NCBI GenBank assembly: GCA_007116145.1
Contig: SKJB01000032.1
Coordinates: forward strand, 1 to 45,594
Direction of reading: 5' to 3'
Length of the DNA: 45,594 nucleotides
Source of the DNA: Limnochordia bacterium
Lineage (GTDB): Bacteria > Bacillota > Limnochordia > Darwinibacteriales > DTU012
In this document: piece after piece, positions 26,680-35,126 of the stretch
Layout of the letters: each line of letters opens with the position of its first letter
Position numbering within the stretch: position 1 is the first letter of the stretch
Program-made: the position numbers and the translations under genes
The notes under the pieces: generated by a model
Seen by the model: the letters and a program-made list of their open reading frames with translations, nothing else
Told to the model about the DNA's origin: nothing
The model's database searches: none

Positions 26680-26789
26680 GTTCTCTTTACCAGTGTGCTA
26701 TACCTCTTTTAAGCAGGAATTAGGGGTGAACCAGAGAAATAATGGGAAAAGGGAATATTTGTTTTCAAGTTTACGGAGGTGTGGAAGTA

Positions 26790-27872
26790 GTGAAGCAAGT
26801 ATATAATTTTAATGCTGGTCCTGCTGCTTTACCAGCAACAGTATTAGCGCAAGCACAAGCTGAATTATTGGATTTTAATCAGACAGGTATGTCTGTTATG
26901 GAGTTGAGTCATCGCGGACTTGATTACGAAGGGGTACATAATGAAGCGCAACATCTATTGCGCGAATTACTAGCGATTCCTGATGATTATGCAGTATTAT
27001 TCTTGCAAGGTGGGGCAAGCTTGCAGTTTTCGATGATTCCAATGAATTTCTTAACAAACGCCCAATGTGGGAATTATGTTTTAACTGGAGTTTGGTCTGA
27101 AAAAGCATTAGCTGAAGGGGATTTGTTAGGTGACACCTTTGTGGGTGCTAGTAGTAAGGAGATCAACTACACCAAGATTCCTAACCTAAATGAGATCGTC
27201 GTCCGTGATCAAGATGCGTATGTACATATTACCACCAATAATACGATTTATGGGACCCAGTGGCACCAATATCCGAATTTTACCACCGCCCCACTACTAG
27301 CAGATATGTCGAGTGATATTTTAAGTAAACCCATTCCGATCAATCAATTTGGATTGATCTATGCAGGAGCGCAGAAAAATCTCGGGCCATCAGGAGTAAC
27401 CGTAGTCATTGTCAAGCAGGAGCTGTTAAACAATAGGGCCACGGCTATCCCTACGATGTTAAAGTACCGAACATATTTTGATAATAATTCGATGTATAAT
27501 ACTCCTCCGACATTTGGGATTTACGTATTAGGCTTGGTGCTCAAAGACGCACAAGCAAAGGGTGGGCTTGCAGTAATTGCTAAAGAAAACAAGATCAAAG
27601 CCCAGTTGTTATATGAAGTAATTGACGGCAGTAATGGGTTTTACCAAGGTCATGCTAAGTCTTGTAGTCGTTCTTTGATGAATGTAACGTTTACCTTGCC
27701 AACGGAGACTTTAACGCAAGACTTTTTAGCGAAGGCGACTGCTGCTGGTTTTGTCGGGCTAAACGGGCATCGGCTCGTGGGTGGCTGTCGAGCATCGACG
27801 TATAATGCAGTGCCGTTAGCAACCTGTGAGGCTCTTCGTGATTTTATGCTTGCTTTTCACAAGCAATCTTGA
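26790..27872 (+). CDS. serC: Phosphoserine aminotransferase
   Basis: Converts 3-phosphohydroxypyruvate and glutamate to phosphoserine (serine synthesis; also used in pyridoxal synthesis in some bacteria). Class V aminotransferase: QVYNFNAGPAALP at the start, SVMELSHRG, FLQGGASLQFSMIPMN, and the PLP-lysine region YAGAQKNLGPSG, then the C-terminal GHRLVGGCRASTYNA. I take GTG at 26790 as the start: GGAGGT lies 9 nt upstream and the protein is then 360 aa, exactly family size; the ATG 48 nt upstream adds a non-family extension. No serA follows, which is unusual; a strong SD with no real gene comes 46 bp downstream. Confidence 0.93.
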   Translation: MKQVYNFNAGPAALPATVLAQAQAELLDFNQTGMSVMELSHRGLDYEGVHNEAQHLLRELLAIPDDYAVLFLQGGASLQFSMIPMNFLTNAQCGNYVLTGVWSEKALAEGDLLGDTFVGASSKEINYTKIPNLNEIVVRDQDAYVHITTNNTIYGTQWHQYPNFTTAPLLADMSSDILSKPIPINQFGLIYAGAQKNLGPSGVTVVIVKQELLNNRATAIPTMLKYRTYFDNNSMYNTPPTFGIYVLGLVLKDAQAKGGLAVIAKENKIKAQLLYEVIDGSNGFYQGHAKSCSRSLMNVTFTLPTETLTQDFLAKATAAGFVGLNGHRLVGGCRASTYNAVPLATCEALRDFMLAFHKQS

Positions 27873-27945
27873 TGGGAGAATTAGGCAAGGATTAGCACTT
27901 ATTGTAGTACTATTTTGGTAAGGAGAGGAAACCTTGTTTAAAGCG

Positions 27946-28371
27946 TTACAACGATTTTCGCATGGTTTTGTGAGGGATACCAGCATCTTGGTATATCTCC
28001 CCTTCTGTGATAAAACCCGCTTTTTTGTAAAAGGGTATGGCATGGGTTTGTGAACTAAGGTAGGCTTGCGTTAGGTTTATTGCCTGACAATGGCGGACAA
28101 TTTCTCCTAATAGGGCTAGACCAATTCCTGATCCTCGGTAGGCTTTCAATACAGCCATGCGACCAATTTTACCCTTGTCTCCATCAATGATTAAGCGACC
28201 AGTTGCCACCATTAAATCTCCCACAAAGGCACCAAAGTGGATGGCAGTGTCGTCATACGTGTCGCGTTCTTCCTCTAAGGGTACTTTCTGTTCATCGACA
28301 AAAACGGTAAGGCGAATCGCTAAGGCCTGCTCAAATTCGGCTTTTGATAGGATATTACATGTTATGTCCAT
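27946..28371 (-). CDS. GNAT-family N-acetyltransferase
   Basis: A 141-residue single-domain acetyltransferase. The acetyl-CoA-binding motif A is seen at IGRMAVLKAYRGSGIGLALL (RxxGxG/A), preceded by the core strand MVATGRLII, with YLSSQTHAIPFYKKAGF toward the C terminus. It resembles the ElaA/YjcF-type group (early RLTVFVDEQKV). The substrate is unknown. SD AAGGAG before the ATG. It is convergent with serC, and its 3' end overlaps a region with a strong SD on the other strand. Confidence 0.87.
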   Translation of the reverse strand: MDITCNILSKAEFEQALAIRLTVFVDEQKVPLEEERDTYDDTAIHFGAFVGDLMVATGRLIIDGDKGKIGRMAVLKAYRGSGIGLALLGEIVRHCQAINLTQAYLSSQTHAIPFYKKAGFITEGEIYQDAGIPHKTMRKSL

Positions 28372-28472
28372 TGGTTTCGCTCCTTACTGTTTTGCTTGAA
28401 AGGGAATCCATCACTACCATTATTCGTTGTTTATTGCTTCATATCCTGCCGTATCGCTTAGGATAGAACTGC

Positions 28473-28500
28473 TTGCAATTTGCGAGTATAGTGGTAAACT
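28473..28500 (+). promoter_or_regulatory. Candidate promoter of luxS
   Basis: TTGCAA, 16 bp, TAAACT, about 32 bp before the luxS ATG. Both boxes match the sigma-A consensus in four of six positions. Confidence 0.4.
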
Positions 28501-28532
28501 AAAGCTATTATGGTAAAGGGAGTGATAGAAAA

Positions 28533-28970
28533 ATGGAAAAAGTAGTCGTGGAGAGTTTCACCCTAGACCACACCCAAGTTCAAGCACCGTTCGTACGCCA
28601 ATGTGGACGAATTCTAACTGCAAAGGGTGATGTTATAACCAAGTATGACCTGCGTTTTACCCAGCCTAACGGAGATACGATGCCAACTGGAGTGGTACAT
28701 GCACTCGAACACTTACTGGCTGGGTTTATGCGTGAGGAACTAGCAGATATTGTCGATATATCCCCGATGGGATGTCGTACTGGATTTTATTTAATCCTGA
28801 TAGGGGAACAGCAAGTCGAAAGCGTAAAGCAGGCCTTGGTAACAAGCCTAAACAAGGTATTAGCTGTGGATGAAGTGCCAGCTGCTAATGCTGTACAGTG
28901 TGGAAATTTTAGAGATATGTCCTTATTTGGTGCTAAAGAGTATGCGAAGGAAGTATTAGCCAAACTCTAG
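28533..28970 (+). CDS. luxS: S-ribosylhomocysteine lyase
   Basis: A 145-residue metalloenzyme splitting S-ribosylhomocysteine to homocysteine and the AI-2 precursor DPD, in the activated methyl cycle. The metal ligands are in place: HALEH (His56, His60) with the catalytic Glu59, and QCGN (Cys123); the catalytic Cys81 is in MGCRTGFY. The end of the site reads RDMSLFGAKEY where many homologues have DHSL. No mtnN or metE neighbour; probably monocistronic, between GNAT and the trp leader. No clear terminator is seen before the trp promoter. Confidence 0.95.
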   Translation: MEKVVVESFTLDHTQVQAPFVRQCGRILTAKGDVITKYDLRFTQPNGDTMPTGVVHALEHLLAGFMREELADIVDISPMGCRTGFYLILIGEQQVESVKQALVTSLNKVLAVDEVPAANAVQCGNFRDMSLFGAKEYAKEVLAKL

Positions 28971-28997
28971 CAGGATCAGCCCCCAAAAAAATTACTC

Positions 28998-29025
28998 TTG
29001 ACATTTGCTTATTCTATGGTAAGAT
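28998..29025 (+). promoter_or_regulatory. Promoter of the trp operon
   Basis: A perfect TTGACA (28998-29003), 16 bp, then TAAGAT (29020-29025). Transcription would begin about 10 bp further on, directly ahead of the T-box leader. Confidence 0.75.
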
Positions 29026-29044
29026 AAAGTAAATCAATTAATAA

Positions 29045-29327
29045 ATTCTGTGACAGGAAAGAGTAGATAAGTTGCAAAGGTATAGCGAGCTGGGGACGGT
29101 GGAAGCCTGGACTGAAGTGCTTATTGAATGGTTCCTTGAGAAGCAGTGCGAAGTCAGGTACACTGATGTAGCATGCGCCGTGATTCTCACGTTATAGGGA
29201 TAGGATATCGAAATGTAATGTATTTCCGTATCTGAAAAAGTGAGATAGGTTTCTTCTATCTAAAACTAGGTGGCAACGCGGAGTTAAAAACACTTCGTCC
29301 TATAAGGGACAGAGGTGTTTTTTTTAT
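29045..29327 (+). ncRNA. T-box riboswitch of the trp operon: Stem I and first expression platform
   Basis: A tRNA-sensing leader. The Stem I region has the typical AGCGAGCTGGGGACGGTGG run near 29085-29103 and a candidate Trp specifier codon TGG at 29129-29131, in the context GAATGGTTCCTTGAG. The T-box sequence AGGTGGCAACGCGG is at 29268-29281 and is followed by a terminator hairpin (29286-29327). Uncharged tRNA-Trp should pair with the specifier and with the T-box bulge and allow read-through. The specifier choice is inferred from context and from the downstream genes. Confidence 0.88.
29286..29327 (+). terminator. First T-box terminator
   Basis: A hairpin with arms AAAACAC...CGTCC and GGGAC...GTGTTTT, followed by a run of T. 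It shares bases with the first T-box antiterminator. Confidence 0.85.
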
Positions 29328-29339
29328 AGATTGCGTTAC

Positions 29340-29433
29340 TACGGGTAATAGATAGCAAGAACAATCTAATGAGGGTGGTACCGCGGAATCTAGATATTTC
29401 GTCCTTTGTATAGGGATGATATGTCTTTTTTTG
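29340..29433 (+). ncRNA. Second T-box expression platform without its own Stem I
   Basis: A second canonical T-box sequence, AGGGTGGTACCGCGG (29372-29386), is followed by its own terminator (29392-29432). Only about 45 nt separate the first terminator from this T-box, far too short for a Stem I with a specifier loop. The module therefore probably relies on the upstream Stem I, or acts as a second gate. See findings. Confidence 0.8.
29392..29432 (+). terminator. Second T-box terminator
   Basis: A hairpin with arms around AGATATTTCGTCC and GGGATGATATGTCT, followed by a run of seven or more T, about 30 bp before trpE. Confidence 0.8.
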
Positions 29434-29463
29434 TACACAAATTGAGGAGAGTGAGCGGAGACT

Positions 29464-30951
29464 ATGTATCCAAGCAGAGCTGAGTTTTGTGAGTTAGCAA
29501 AAGCAAATAAGTTTATTCCTGTTTCTCTTAGTTTGCAGGGTGATTTGGAAACCCCGATTAACCTGTTTATGAAGCTGGGTGAGCAACCCAATTCCTATCT
29601 GTTGGAGAGTGTAGAAGGGGGCGAAAAGTGGGCTCGGTATTCGTATATTGGGCGCAATCCCATTGCCACGATTATCGCTCATGAGAATCGGGTCACGATT
29701 ACTAGTCGTGAGGGGGATCGGAACGAGCAAACAGGTGATGTTTTAGCCATTATCAAGGAGTATCTCGCCAAGTTTCAAGTAGTTGATGTACCAGGCTTGC
29801 CCGACTTTTTAGGTGGAGCGGTCGGGTATTTAGGCTATGACCTCATTCGTAACTATGAACGGCTTCCAAATGTGAATCAAGATACTCTGCAGATGCCTGA
29901 TGTCCACTTACTCGTTAGTGATGAGGTTATTGTCTATGATCATCTGAAACAGACTATTCAATTGATCGCCCTTGTGCATCCAGGGTGTGACAGTGAATTA
30001 GCGTATCAGCAGGTAACGAATCGTTTGCAAGTAATGCGAGATGATATCCGCAAAATAGTCATTAGTCCGCATCCGGTACAAGTAGCGAAACAGCCGGTTT
30101 CAGTCTATGACTCGACAGAAACGAAAGTAAGTTTCATGGAAAAAGTAAAGTGTGCTAAAGAGTATATCCGTCAAGGTGATATCTTTCAGGTTGTTTTATC
30201 ACAACGTTTATCTGTACCAACAAGCATTTCTCCCTTAGAGGCGTATCGTAGTCTCAGGAGCATTAATCCATCACCCTATTTGTTTTTTATTGATTATGGA
30301 GAGTATCAGTTAGTTGGAGCGTCGCCAGAATTGCTAGTTAAGGTGAAGGGTGATGCTGTCGAGACGTGCCCGATTGCAGGTACCCGGCCAAGAGGAGCTA
30401 CTCCCCTAGAGGATGAAAGCTTGGCCACTGAGTTATTAGCCGATGAGAAAGAACAGGCTGAACACTTGATGCTTGTGGACTTAGGCCGTAACGATTTGGG
30501 AAAGATAGCTGAGTTTGGCACCGTTGAGACCAAGAATTTAATGCACATTGAAAAGTACTCCCATGTGATGCACATTGTCACTAATGTAGTGGGTCAATTA
30601 CGCAAGGATCAATCGATGTATACTGCACTCCAGTCTTGTTTGCCAGCAGGCACTGTCTCTGGGGCGCCGAAAATCCGAGCTATGGAGATTATTGATGAGT
30701 TAGAGAGTGAAAAGCGAGGTGTCTATGCGGGGGCGGTTGGATATCTAGGTTTCAATGGCAATATGGATGTTTGCATTACTATTCGGACTTTCGTTTTTAA
30801 AGATGGATATGCCCACGTGCAAGCGGGCGCAGGTATTGTTGCAGATTCCAACCCAGAGAGTGAGTACGAGGAGACATTAAGAAAAGCCCGGGCTTTGATT
30901 GAGGCCCTCAGACGAGCAGAGCAAGGTAGTTTTAAGGAGGGGTTAGCATGA
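29464..30951 (+). CDS. trpE: Anthranilate synthase component I
   Basis: A 495-residue chorismate-utilising enzyme making anthranilate with the glutamine amidotransferase subunit TrpG. The N-terminal LLESVEGGEKWARYS is the Trp feedback-binding element. The catalytic C-terminal half shows VVLSQRL, SPYLFFIDYG, GASPELLV, CPIAGTRPRG, DLGRNDLG, and PAGTVSGAPKIRAMEII, then AGAGIVADS. The ATG at 29464 has GAGGAGAG upstream. First gene of trpEGDCFBA under T-box control. Its stop overlaps the trpG start (ATGA). Confidence 0.96.
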   Translation: MYPSRAEFCELAKANKFIPVSLSLQGDLETPINLFMKLGEQPNSYLLESVEGGEKWARYSYIGRNPIATIIAHENRVTITSREGDRNEQTGDVLAIIKEYLAKFQVVDVPGLPDFLGGAVGYLGYDLIRNYERLPNVNQDTLQMPDVHLLVSDEVIVYDHLKQTIQLIALVHPGCDSELAYQQVTNRLQVMRDDIRKIVISPHPVQVAKQPVSVYDSTETKVSFMEKVKCAKEYIRQGDIFQVVLSQRLSVPTSISPLEAYRSLRSINPSPYLFFIDYGEYQLVGASPELLVKVKGDAVETCPIAGTRPRGATPLEDESLATELLADEKEQAEHLMLVDLGRNDLGKIAEFGTVETKNLMHIEKYSHVMHIVTNVVGQLRKDQSMYTALQSCLPAGTVSGAPKIRAMEIIDELESEKRGVYAGAVGYLGFNGNMDVCITIRTFVFKDGYAHVQAGAGIVADSNPESEYEETLRKARALIEALRRAEQGSFKEGLA

Positions 30952-31550
30952 TTGTGATTATTGACAACTATGATTCATTTACCTATAATCTATATCAATA
31001 CATCGGGGAAATGCAACCGAATGTAGTGGTATTCCGTAATGATGAGATTAGTATTACAGAGTTAGGGAAATTAGCTATTGAGCAAATTATCATTTCTCCA
31101 GGACCAGGGTATCCAAGCAAGGCGGGTATTTCTTCTGAAGTGATGCGGGTTTTTGGAAAAACCATTCCAATTCTGGGGGTTTGCCTTGGTCATCAAGGGC
31201 TAGCCCATGCTTTTGGAGGTAAAATAATTGAAGCGCCTGAGATTGTCCATGGTAAAACCTCAATGATTGATCATAACGGTCAAGGAATTTTTGCCGGATT
31301 GCCGAATCCGTTACAAGCCATGCGTTACCATTCCTTAATTGTGAGTGAAGAAGCGCTCCCAGCGGAACTAGAGGTAACAGCGCGTACCCAGACAGGTGAA
31401 ATCATGGGTCTCTCCCATAAAGAGTATCCGATTTTTGGCGTCCAGTTTCATCCGGAATCCATCAAAACAGTAGATGGTAAGCAACTATTGCAAAACTTTC
31501 TAGCGATGCAAGGAAACGGGGGTTGTGGAAATGTTGCAGTCAGCGCTTGA
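30948..31550 (+). CDS. trpG: Anthranilate synthase component II (glutamine amidotransferase)
   Basis: A 200-residue class I glutamine amidotransferase supplying ammonia to TrpE. Visible: IIDNYDSFTYNLYQYIGE at the start, the oxyanion stretch IISPGPGYP, nucleophile GVCLGHQG (Cys near 79), and the His/Glu pair in VQFHPESI. It may also serve PabB (p-aminobenzoate), as in Bacillus, since no separate pabA is visible. It overlaps trpE by 4 bp and trpD by about 20 bp. Confidence 0.95.
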   Translation: MIVIIDNYDSFTYNLYQYIGEMQPNVVVFRNDEISITELGKLAIEQIIISPGPGYPSKAGISSEVMRVFGKTIPILGVCLGHQGLAHAFGGKIIEAPEIVHGKTSMIDHNGQGIFAGLPNPLQAMRYHSLIVSEEALPAELEVTARTQTGEIMGLSHKEYPIFGVQFHPESIKTVDGKQLLQNFLAMQGNGGCGNVAVSA

Positions 31551-32553
31551 GATCCTATATCAGCAGAAGAACCTCTCAGAAGATCAAATGGCAAGGAGCA
31601 TGGAGTACATTATGGACGGGAATGGGACTCCTTCGCAGATTGGAGCATTTCTTGCAGCCTTAAAAATCAAAGGCGAAACAGTAGCTGAAATCACAGGAGG
31701 AGCTCGAGTAATGCGTAAGATGGCCTTACCCGTGGAACTTGATGGGTTGTATGCCATTGATACCTGTGGAACCGGTGGAGATGGTTCGCTGAGTTTTAAC
31801 ATTTCCACTGCGGTTGCCTTTGTGGCAGCAGCAGCAGGTGTACCTGTGGTAAAACATGGGAACCGATCGGTGTCGAGCCAATGTGGAAGTGCGGATGTTC
31901 TCGAACAGCTTGGGGTAAATATTGCTCTTAATCCACTAGACGTTGCCCAATCTGTCCGAAGGATTGGAATCGGGTTTATGTTTGCGCCAGGCTACCATGG
32001 AGCGATGAAGCATGTGGCCCAATCTCGCAAAGAGCTTGCAGTGCGCACCATTTTTAACCTACTAGGTCCGTTAACGAACCCTGCCCAGGTTAAAGGCCAA
32101 GTACTCGGTGTGTTTGCGCTCGAATTGACGGAATTAATGGCTGGAGTTCTGCGCAGGTTAGGTAGTGAGCGAGCCATGGTAGTACATGGACTAGACGGAC
32201 TAGACGAAATAACACTCACGACAAAAACCCAGGTCAGTGAATTAAAGTCTGGAGAAATCACCACCTATTTGCTAGATCCGACTGTATACGGATTTCGCTC
32301 TGTAAGTGCCGAAGAATTTCGAGGTGGTGATGTTAACGAAAACGCTGCCATTATTCGTGATGTGTTACAGGGAGCCCGCGGTGCAAAGCGAGATATTGTT
32401 GTGATAAACGCAGCTGCAGCCATCTATGTAGGCAAACAGGCAGCTAGTTTGGAACAAGGAATAGAGCAAGCCAAACAGATGCTAGATCAAGGTTTAGCCC
32501 TGCGTAAGCTAGAACAACTCATTCAATTTAGTCAGGAGTGCCAAACGACATGA
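31531..32553 (+). CDS. trpD: Anthranilate phosphoribosyltransferase
   Basis: About 340 residues. Transfers phosphoribose from PRPP to anthranilate. Motifs: DTCGTGGDGSLSFNIST (PRPP-binding), VVKHGNRSVSSQCGSADVLE, and FMFAPGYHGAMKHV, then RTIFNLLGPLTNPA, all typical. I use the ATG at 31531 (GGGGG 8 nt upstream); an in-frame GTG at 31525 is possible. It begins inside the end of trpG. Confidence 0.95.
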   Translation: MLQSALEILYQQKNLSEDQMARSMEYIMDGNGTPSQIGAFLAALKIKGETVAEITGGARVMRKMALPVELDGLYAIDTCGTGGDGSLSFNISTAVAFVAAAAGVPVVKHGNRSVSSQCGSADVLEQLGVNIALNPLDVAQSVRRIGIGFMFAPGYHGAMKHVAQSRKELAVRTIFNLLGPLTNPAQVKGQVLGVFALELTELMAGVLRRLGSERAMVVHGLDGLDEITLTTKTQVSELKSGEITTYLLDPTVYGFRSVSAEEFRGGDVNENAAIIRDVLQGARGAKRDIVVINAAAAIYVGKQAASLEQGIEQAKQMLDQGLALRKLEQLIQFSQECQTT

Positions 32554-33344
32554 TTCTTGATCAGATTATTGCAGCAAAACAACAGCAGTTGCAGTTAGAA
32601 ATGGAGACCACCCCCCAGGCGGATCTTATGACACAGTTAGACGAGATTGAGTACTGTCCCACGTCATTTAGGCATGCCCTGTTAGGCCAAGAAAAACTGG
32701 CTATCATTGCTGAAGTAAAGAAAGCATCTCCTTCAAAGGGAGTCATTAAAGTAGATTTTAACCCCGTAGCCATTGCCCAAGAGTATGCACAAAACCAGGT
32801 AGCTGCCATCTCTGTTTTAACGGAGTCCCAGTTCTTTCTAGGAAGTAATGCGTATTTACGAGAGATTCGATCCAGTGTCCGTTTGCCCTTGTTACGCAAA
32901 GACTTTATTATCCATCCGTATCAAGTGTATCAATCTCGACTGCTAGGGGCTGATTGTATTCTCTTAATTGTAGCGGTCTTACAGAAGCAGAGGCTGCAGG
33001 AACTATTGCAACTAGCCAAGAGCATCGCCTTGCAGTGCTTAGTAGAAGTCCACAATCATAGGGAGTTAATGGTGGCCTTAGAATGCCAGGCAGAAATGAT
33101 TGGCATTAACAATCGCAATCTGCAGACGTTTGTGACTGAGCTCCAAACCACAGAGCAGTTAATGCAAGAGATGCCGAAAAATCAGGTGGTGGTTAGTGAA
33201 AGTGGAATTCATACCTTGAAGGATCTAATGTATTTACAATCCATCGGGGTGCATGGTGTGTTAATTGGTGAGAGCTTGATGCGCTCCCCATCGATTACTC
33301 ATAAACTTATGGAGTTGCGGGGTGAGAATATTGGTGAGAGTTAA
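32550..33344 (+). CDS. trpC: Indole-3-glycerol phosphate synthase
   Basis: A 264-residue beta/alpha-barrel enzyme closing the indole ring. Family elements: IAEVKKASPSKGVI (catalytic Lys), ISVLTESQFFLGS, LLRKDFIIHPYQVYQS, LVEVHNHREL, IGINNRNLQTF, and VVSESGI. The start ATG overlaps the trpD stop (ATGA); an earlier in-frame GTG (32538) lies within the SD and is not used. Confidence 0.95.
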   Translation: MILDQIIAAKQQQLQLEMETTPQADLMTQLDEIEYCPTSFRHALLGQEKLAIIAEVKKASPSKGVIKVDFNPVAIAQEYAQNQVAAISVLTESQFFLGSNAYLREIRSSVRLPLLRKDFIIHPYQVYQSRLLGADCILLIVAVLQKQRLQELLQLAKSIALQCLVEVHNHRELMVALECQAEMIGINNRNLQTFVTELQTTEQLMQEMPKNQVVVSESGIHTLKDLMYLQSIGVHGVLIGESLMRSPSITHKLMELRGENIGES

Positions 33345-33936
33345 AGTTTGTGGCTTAACCACTATTCAGGAGATATTCTATGCGAATGATACAAGCCCCG
33401 ATTACGTTGGCTTTGTGTTCGCCAAAAGCAAACGGCAGATAACTGTGGAGCAAGCTAGGGAACTTTGCTTTTATCTAAAACCTGGAATCAAAAAAGTAGG
33501 TGTATTTGTGGACGCTCTTGCAAGTGAAGTGGAGTATACAGCCAAGCAGTGTGATTTGGATATTTTACAGTTTCACGGAACCGAAGATCCTCTCTATTGC
33601 AAGAGTTTCTCGAGGCAGGTCTGGAAAGCTTTTCGTATCGAAAATGAGGCTAGCCTAAAGCCAATCTCTTTGTATCAAGTGGATGGATTATTGCTCGACA
33701 GTTATCAAACGGGACAAATGGGTGGCTCTGGTACCTGCTTTGATTGGCAAATTGCATCTGGGTTAACCGTGGGTAGACCACTAATTCTTGCTGGGGGATT
33801 AAGTGTAATTAATGTTGAACAAGCTGTCTCTGCGCTTAGCCCAGTCGTTGTTGATGTCAGCAGCGGTGTCGAGGTCGACGGGCACAAAGATATCACTAAG
33901 ATGCAGGAATTTATTCAGAAAGTGAGGAGTTTGTGA
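33334..33936 (+). CDS. trpF: Phosphoribosylanthranilate isomerase
   Basis: About 200 residues, a barrel enzyme performing the Amadori rearrangement before TrpC. VKVCGLT at the N terminus carries the catalytic Cys; then [35 protein letters not shown] and [10 protein letters not shown] follow, with a C-terminal VVDVSSGVE. The gene starts within the end of trpC. The start codon is GTG 33334 or TTG 33331, both downstream of GGGGTGAG; an upstream GTG (33322) lies within the SD. Confidence 0.93.
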   Translation: MRVKVCGLTTIQEIFYANDTSPDYVGFVFAKSKRQITVEQARELCFYLKPGIKKVGVFVDALASEVEYTAKQCDLDILQFHGTEDPLYCKSFSRQVWKAFRIENEASLKPISLYQVDGLLLDSYQTGQMGGSGTCFDWQIASGLTVGRPLILAGGLSVINVEQAVSALSPVVVDVSSGVEVDGHKDITKMQEFIQKVRSL

Positions 33937-35126
33937 TGAGTACCCAAGTAGCAACGGGTCGCTTTGGTCAGTTTGGCGGCCAATTTGTCCCAGAAACACT
34001 AATGAATGCACTAATTGCATTAGAAAAAGAGTTTACCATAATTGGTGACGATCCGCAATTTCAAGCTGAATATCTGGATTATCTGAAACAATATACTGGG
34101 CGACCCACGCCGTTATACTTTGCGAAAAACCTAACGGAGCAGCTTGGTGGGGCTAGGATCTATTTGAAGCGTGAAGATCTAAATCATACCGGAGCGCATA
34201 AGATTAATAATGTGGTGGGACAAATTCTATTAGCAAAGCGCATGGGAAAAAAGCGAATTATCGCAGAAACGGGAGCGGGACAACACGGAGTGGCTACAGC
34301 TACAGTGTGCGCCATGTTTGGTTTGCCCTGTGAAGTCTATATGGGAGAAGAGGATGTTCGGCGGCAGTCTCTGAATGTATTTCGGATGGAACTACTCGGA
34401 GCAACGGTTCATACGGTATCATCAGGAACATGCACGTTAAAAGATGCTACTAACGAGGCCATTCGTGACTGGGTAGCTAATGTGGATGAAACCTTTTATG
34501 TGATTGGTTCAGTGGTAGGTCCTCATCCCTATCCAACGATGGTGCGTGATTTCCAACGGATTATTGGCGACGAGGCGAGGCGGCAAATCTTGGAGGCCGA
34601 AGGACGCTTACCCGATTATTTAGTAGCCTGTGTTGGTGGTGGAAGTAATGCCATGGGTCTTTTTTATCCTTTTAGTCAAGATTATAATGTGAGGTTTATT
34701 GGGGTAGAAGCAGCTGGACATGGGATCGACACAGCGCAACATGCTGCCACGATCACCAAAGGTTCTGTCGGTGTTCTTCATGGTATGTTAACCTATTTAC
34801 TGCAAGATAAAGAAGGCCAAATTCTACCTGTACACTCAATCTCAGCTGGGCTTGATTATCCTGGAATTGGTCCGGAGCATGCGCATTACCACGAAACCAA
34901 TCGAGCTAGCTATGTCTCTATTACCGATCAAGAAGCATTAGGTGGATTTTACAAGCTCTGTCGTATTGAAGGGATTATCCCAGCTCTCGAGAGTGCACAT
35001 GCCTTAGCGTATTTAGAAAAATTAGTACCAAAGACCAACGCCGACCAATTGATCATCCTTAATCTGTCTGGTCGAGGCGATAAGGACGTCCATACTGTAG
35101 CAGATGCTACCGGAGGTGTTAAGTAG
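33936..35126 (+). CDS. trpB: Tryptophan synthase beta chain
   Basis: A 396-residue PLP enzyme condensing indole with serine. [16 protein letters not shown] at the start, [14 protein letters not shown] with PLP-Lys89, [23 protein letters not shown] (phosphate cup) and [11 protein letters not shown] at the end are all classical TrpB1 features. The ATG at 33936 shares one base with the trpF stop and has GAGGAG 6 nt upstream. Confidence 0.96.
   Translation: MSTQVATGRFGQFGGQFVPETLMNALIALEKEFTIIGDDPQFQAEYLDYLKQYTGRPTPLYFAKNLTEQLGGARIYLKREDLNHTGAHKINNVVGQILLAKRMGKKRIIAETGAGQHGVATATVCAMFGLPCEVYMGEEDVRRQSLNVFRMELLGATVHTVSSGTCTLKDATNEAIRDWVANVDETFYVIGSVVGPHPYPTMVRDFQRIIGDEARRQILEAEGRLPDYLVACVGGGSNAMGLFYPFSQDYNVRFIGVEAAGHGIDTAQHAATITKGSVGVLHGMLTYLLQDKEGQILPVHSISAGLDYPGIGPEHAHYHETNRASYVSITDQEALGGFYKLCRIEGIIPALESAHALAYLEKLVPKTNADQLIILNLSGRGDKDVHTVADATGGVK

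Noticed and set aside
27933-28052. 39-codon ORF with a strong SD and TTG start
   Set aside because: It lies antisense within the GNAT gene and has no recognisable features. Kept only as a possible relic of a lost gene start.
28971-28997. A luxS terminator ahead of the trp promoter
   Set aside because: The stretch has a C-run and an A-run but no stem-loop followed by T.
29256-29591. 111-codon minus-strand ORF over the trp leader
   Set aside because: It covers the T-box elements and the start of trpE on the opposite strand; a chance frame.
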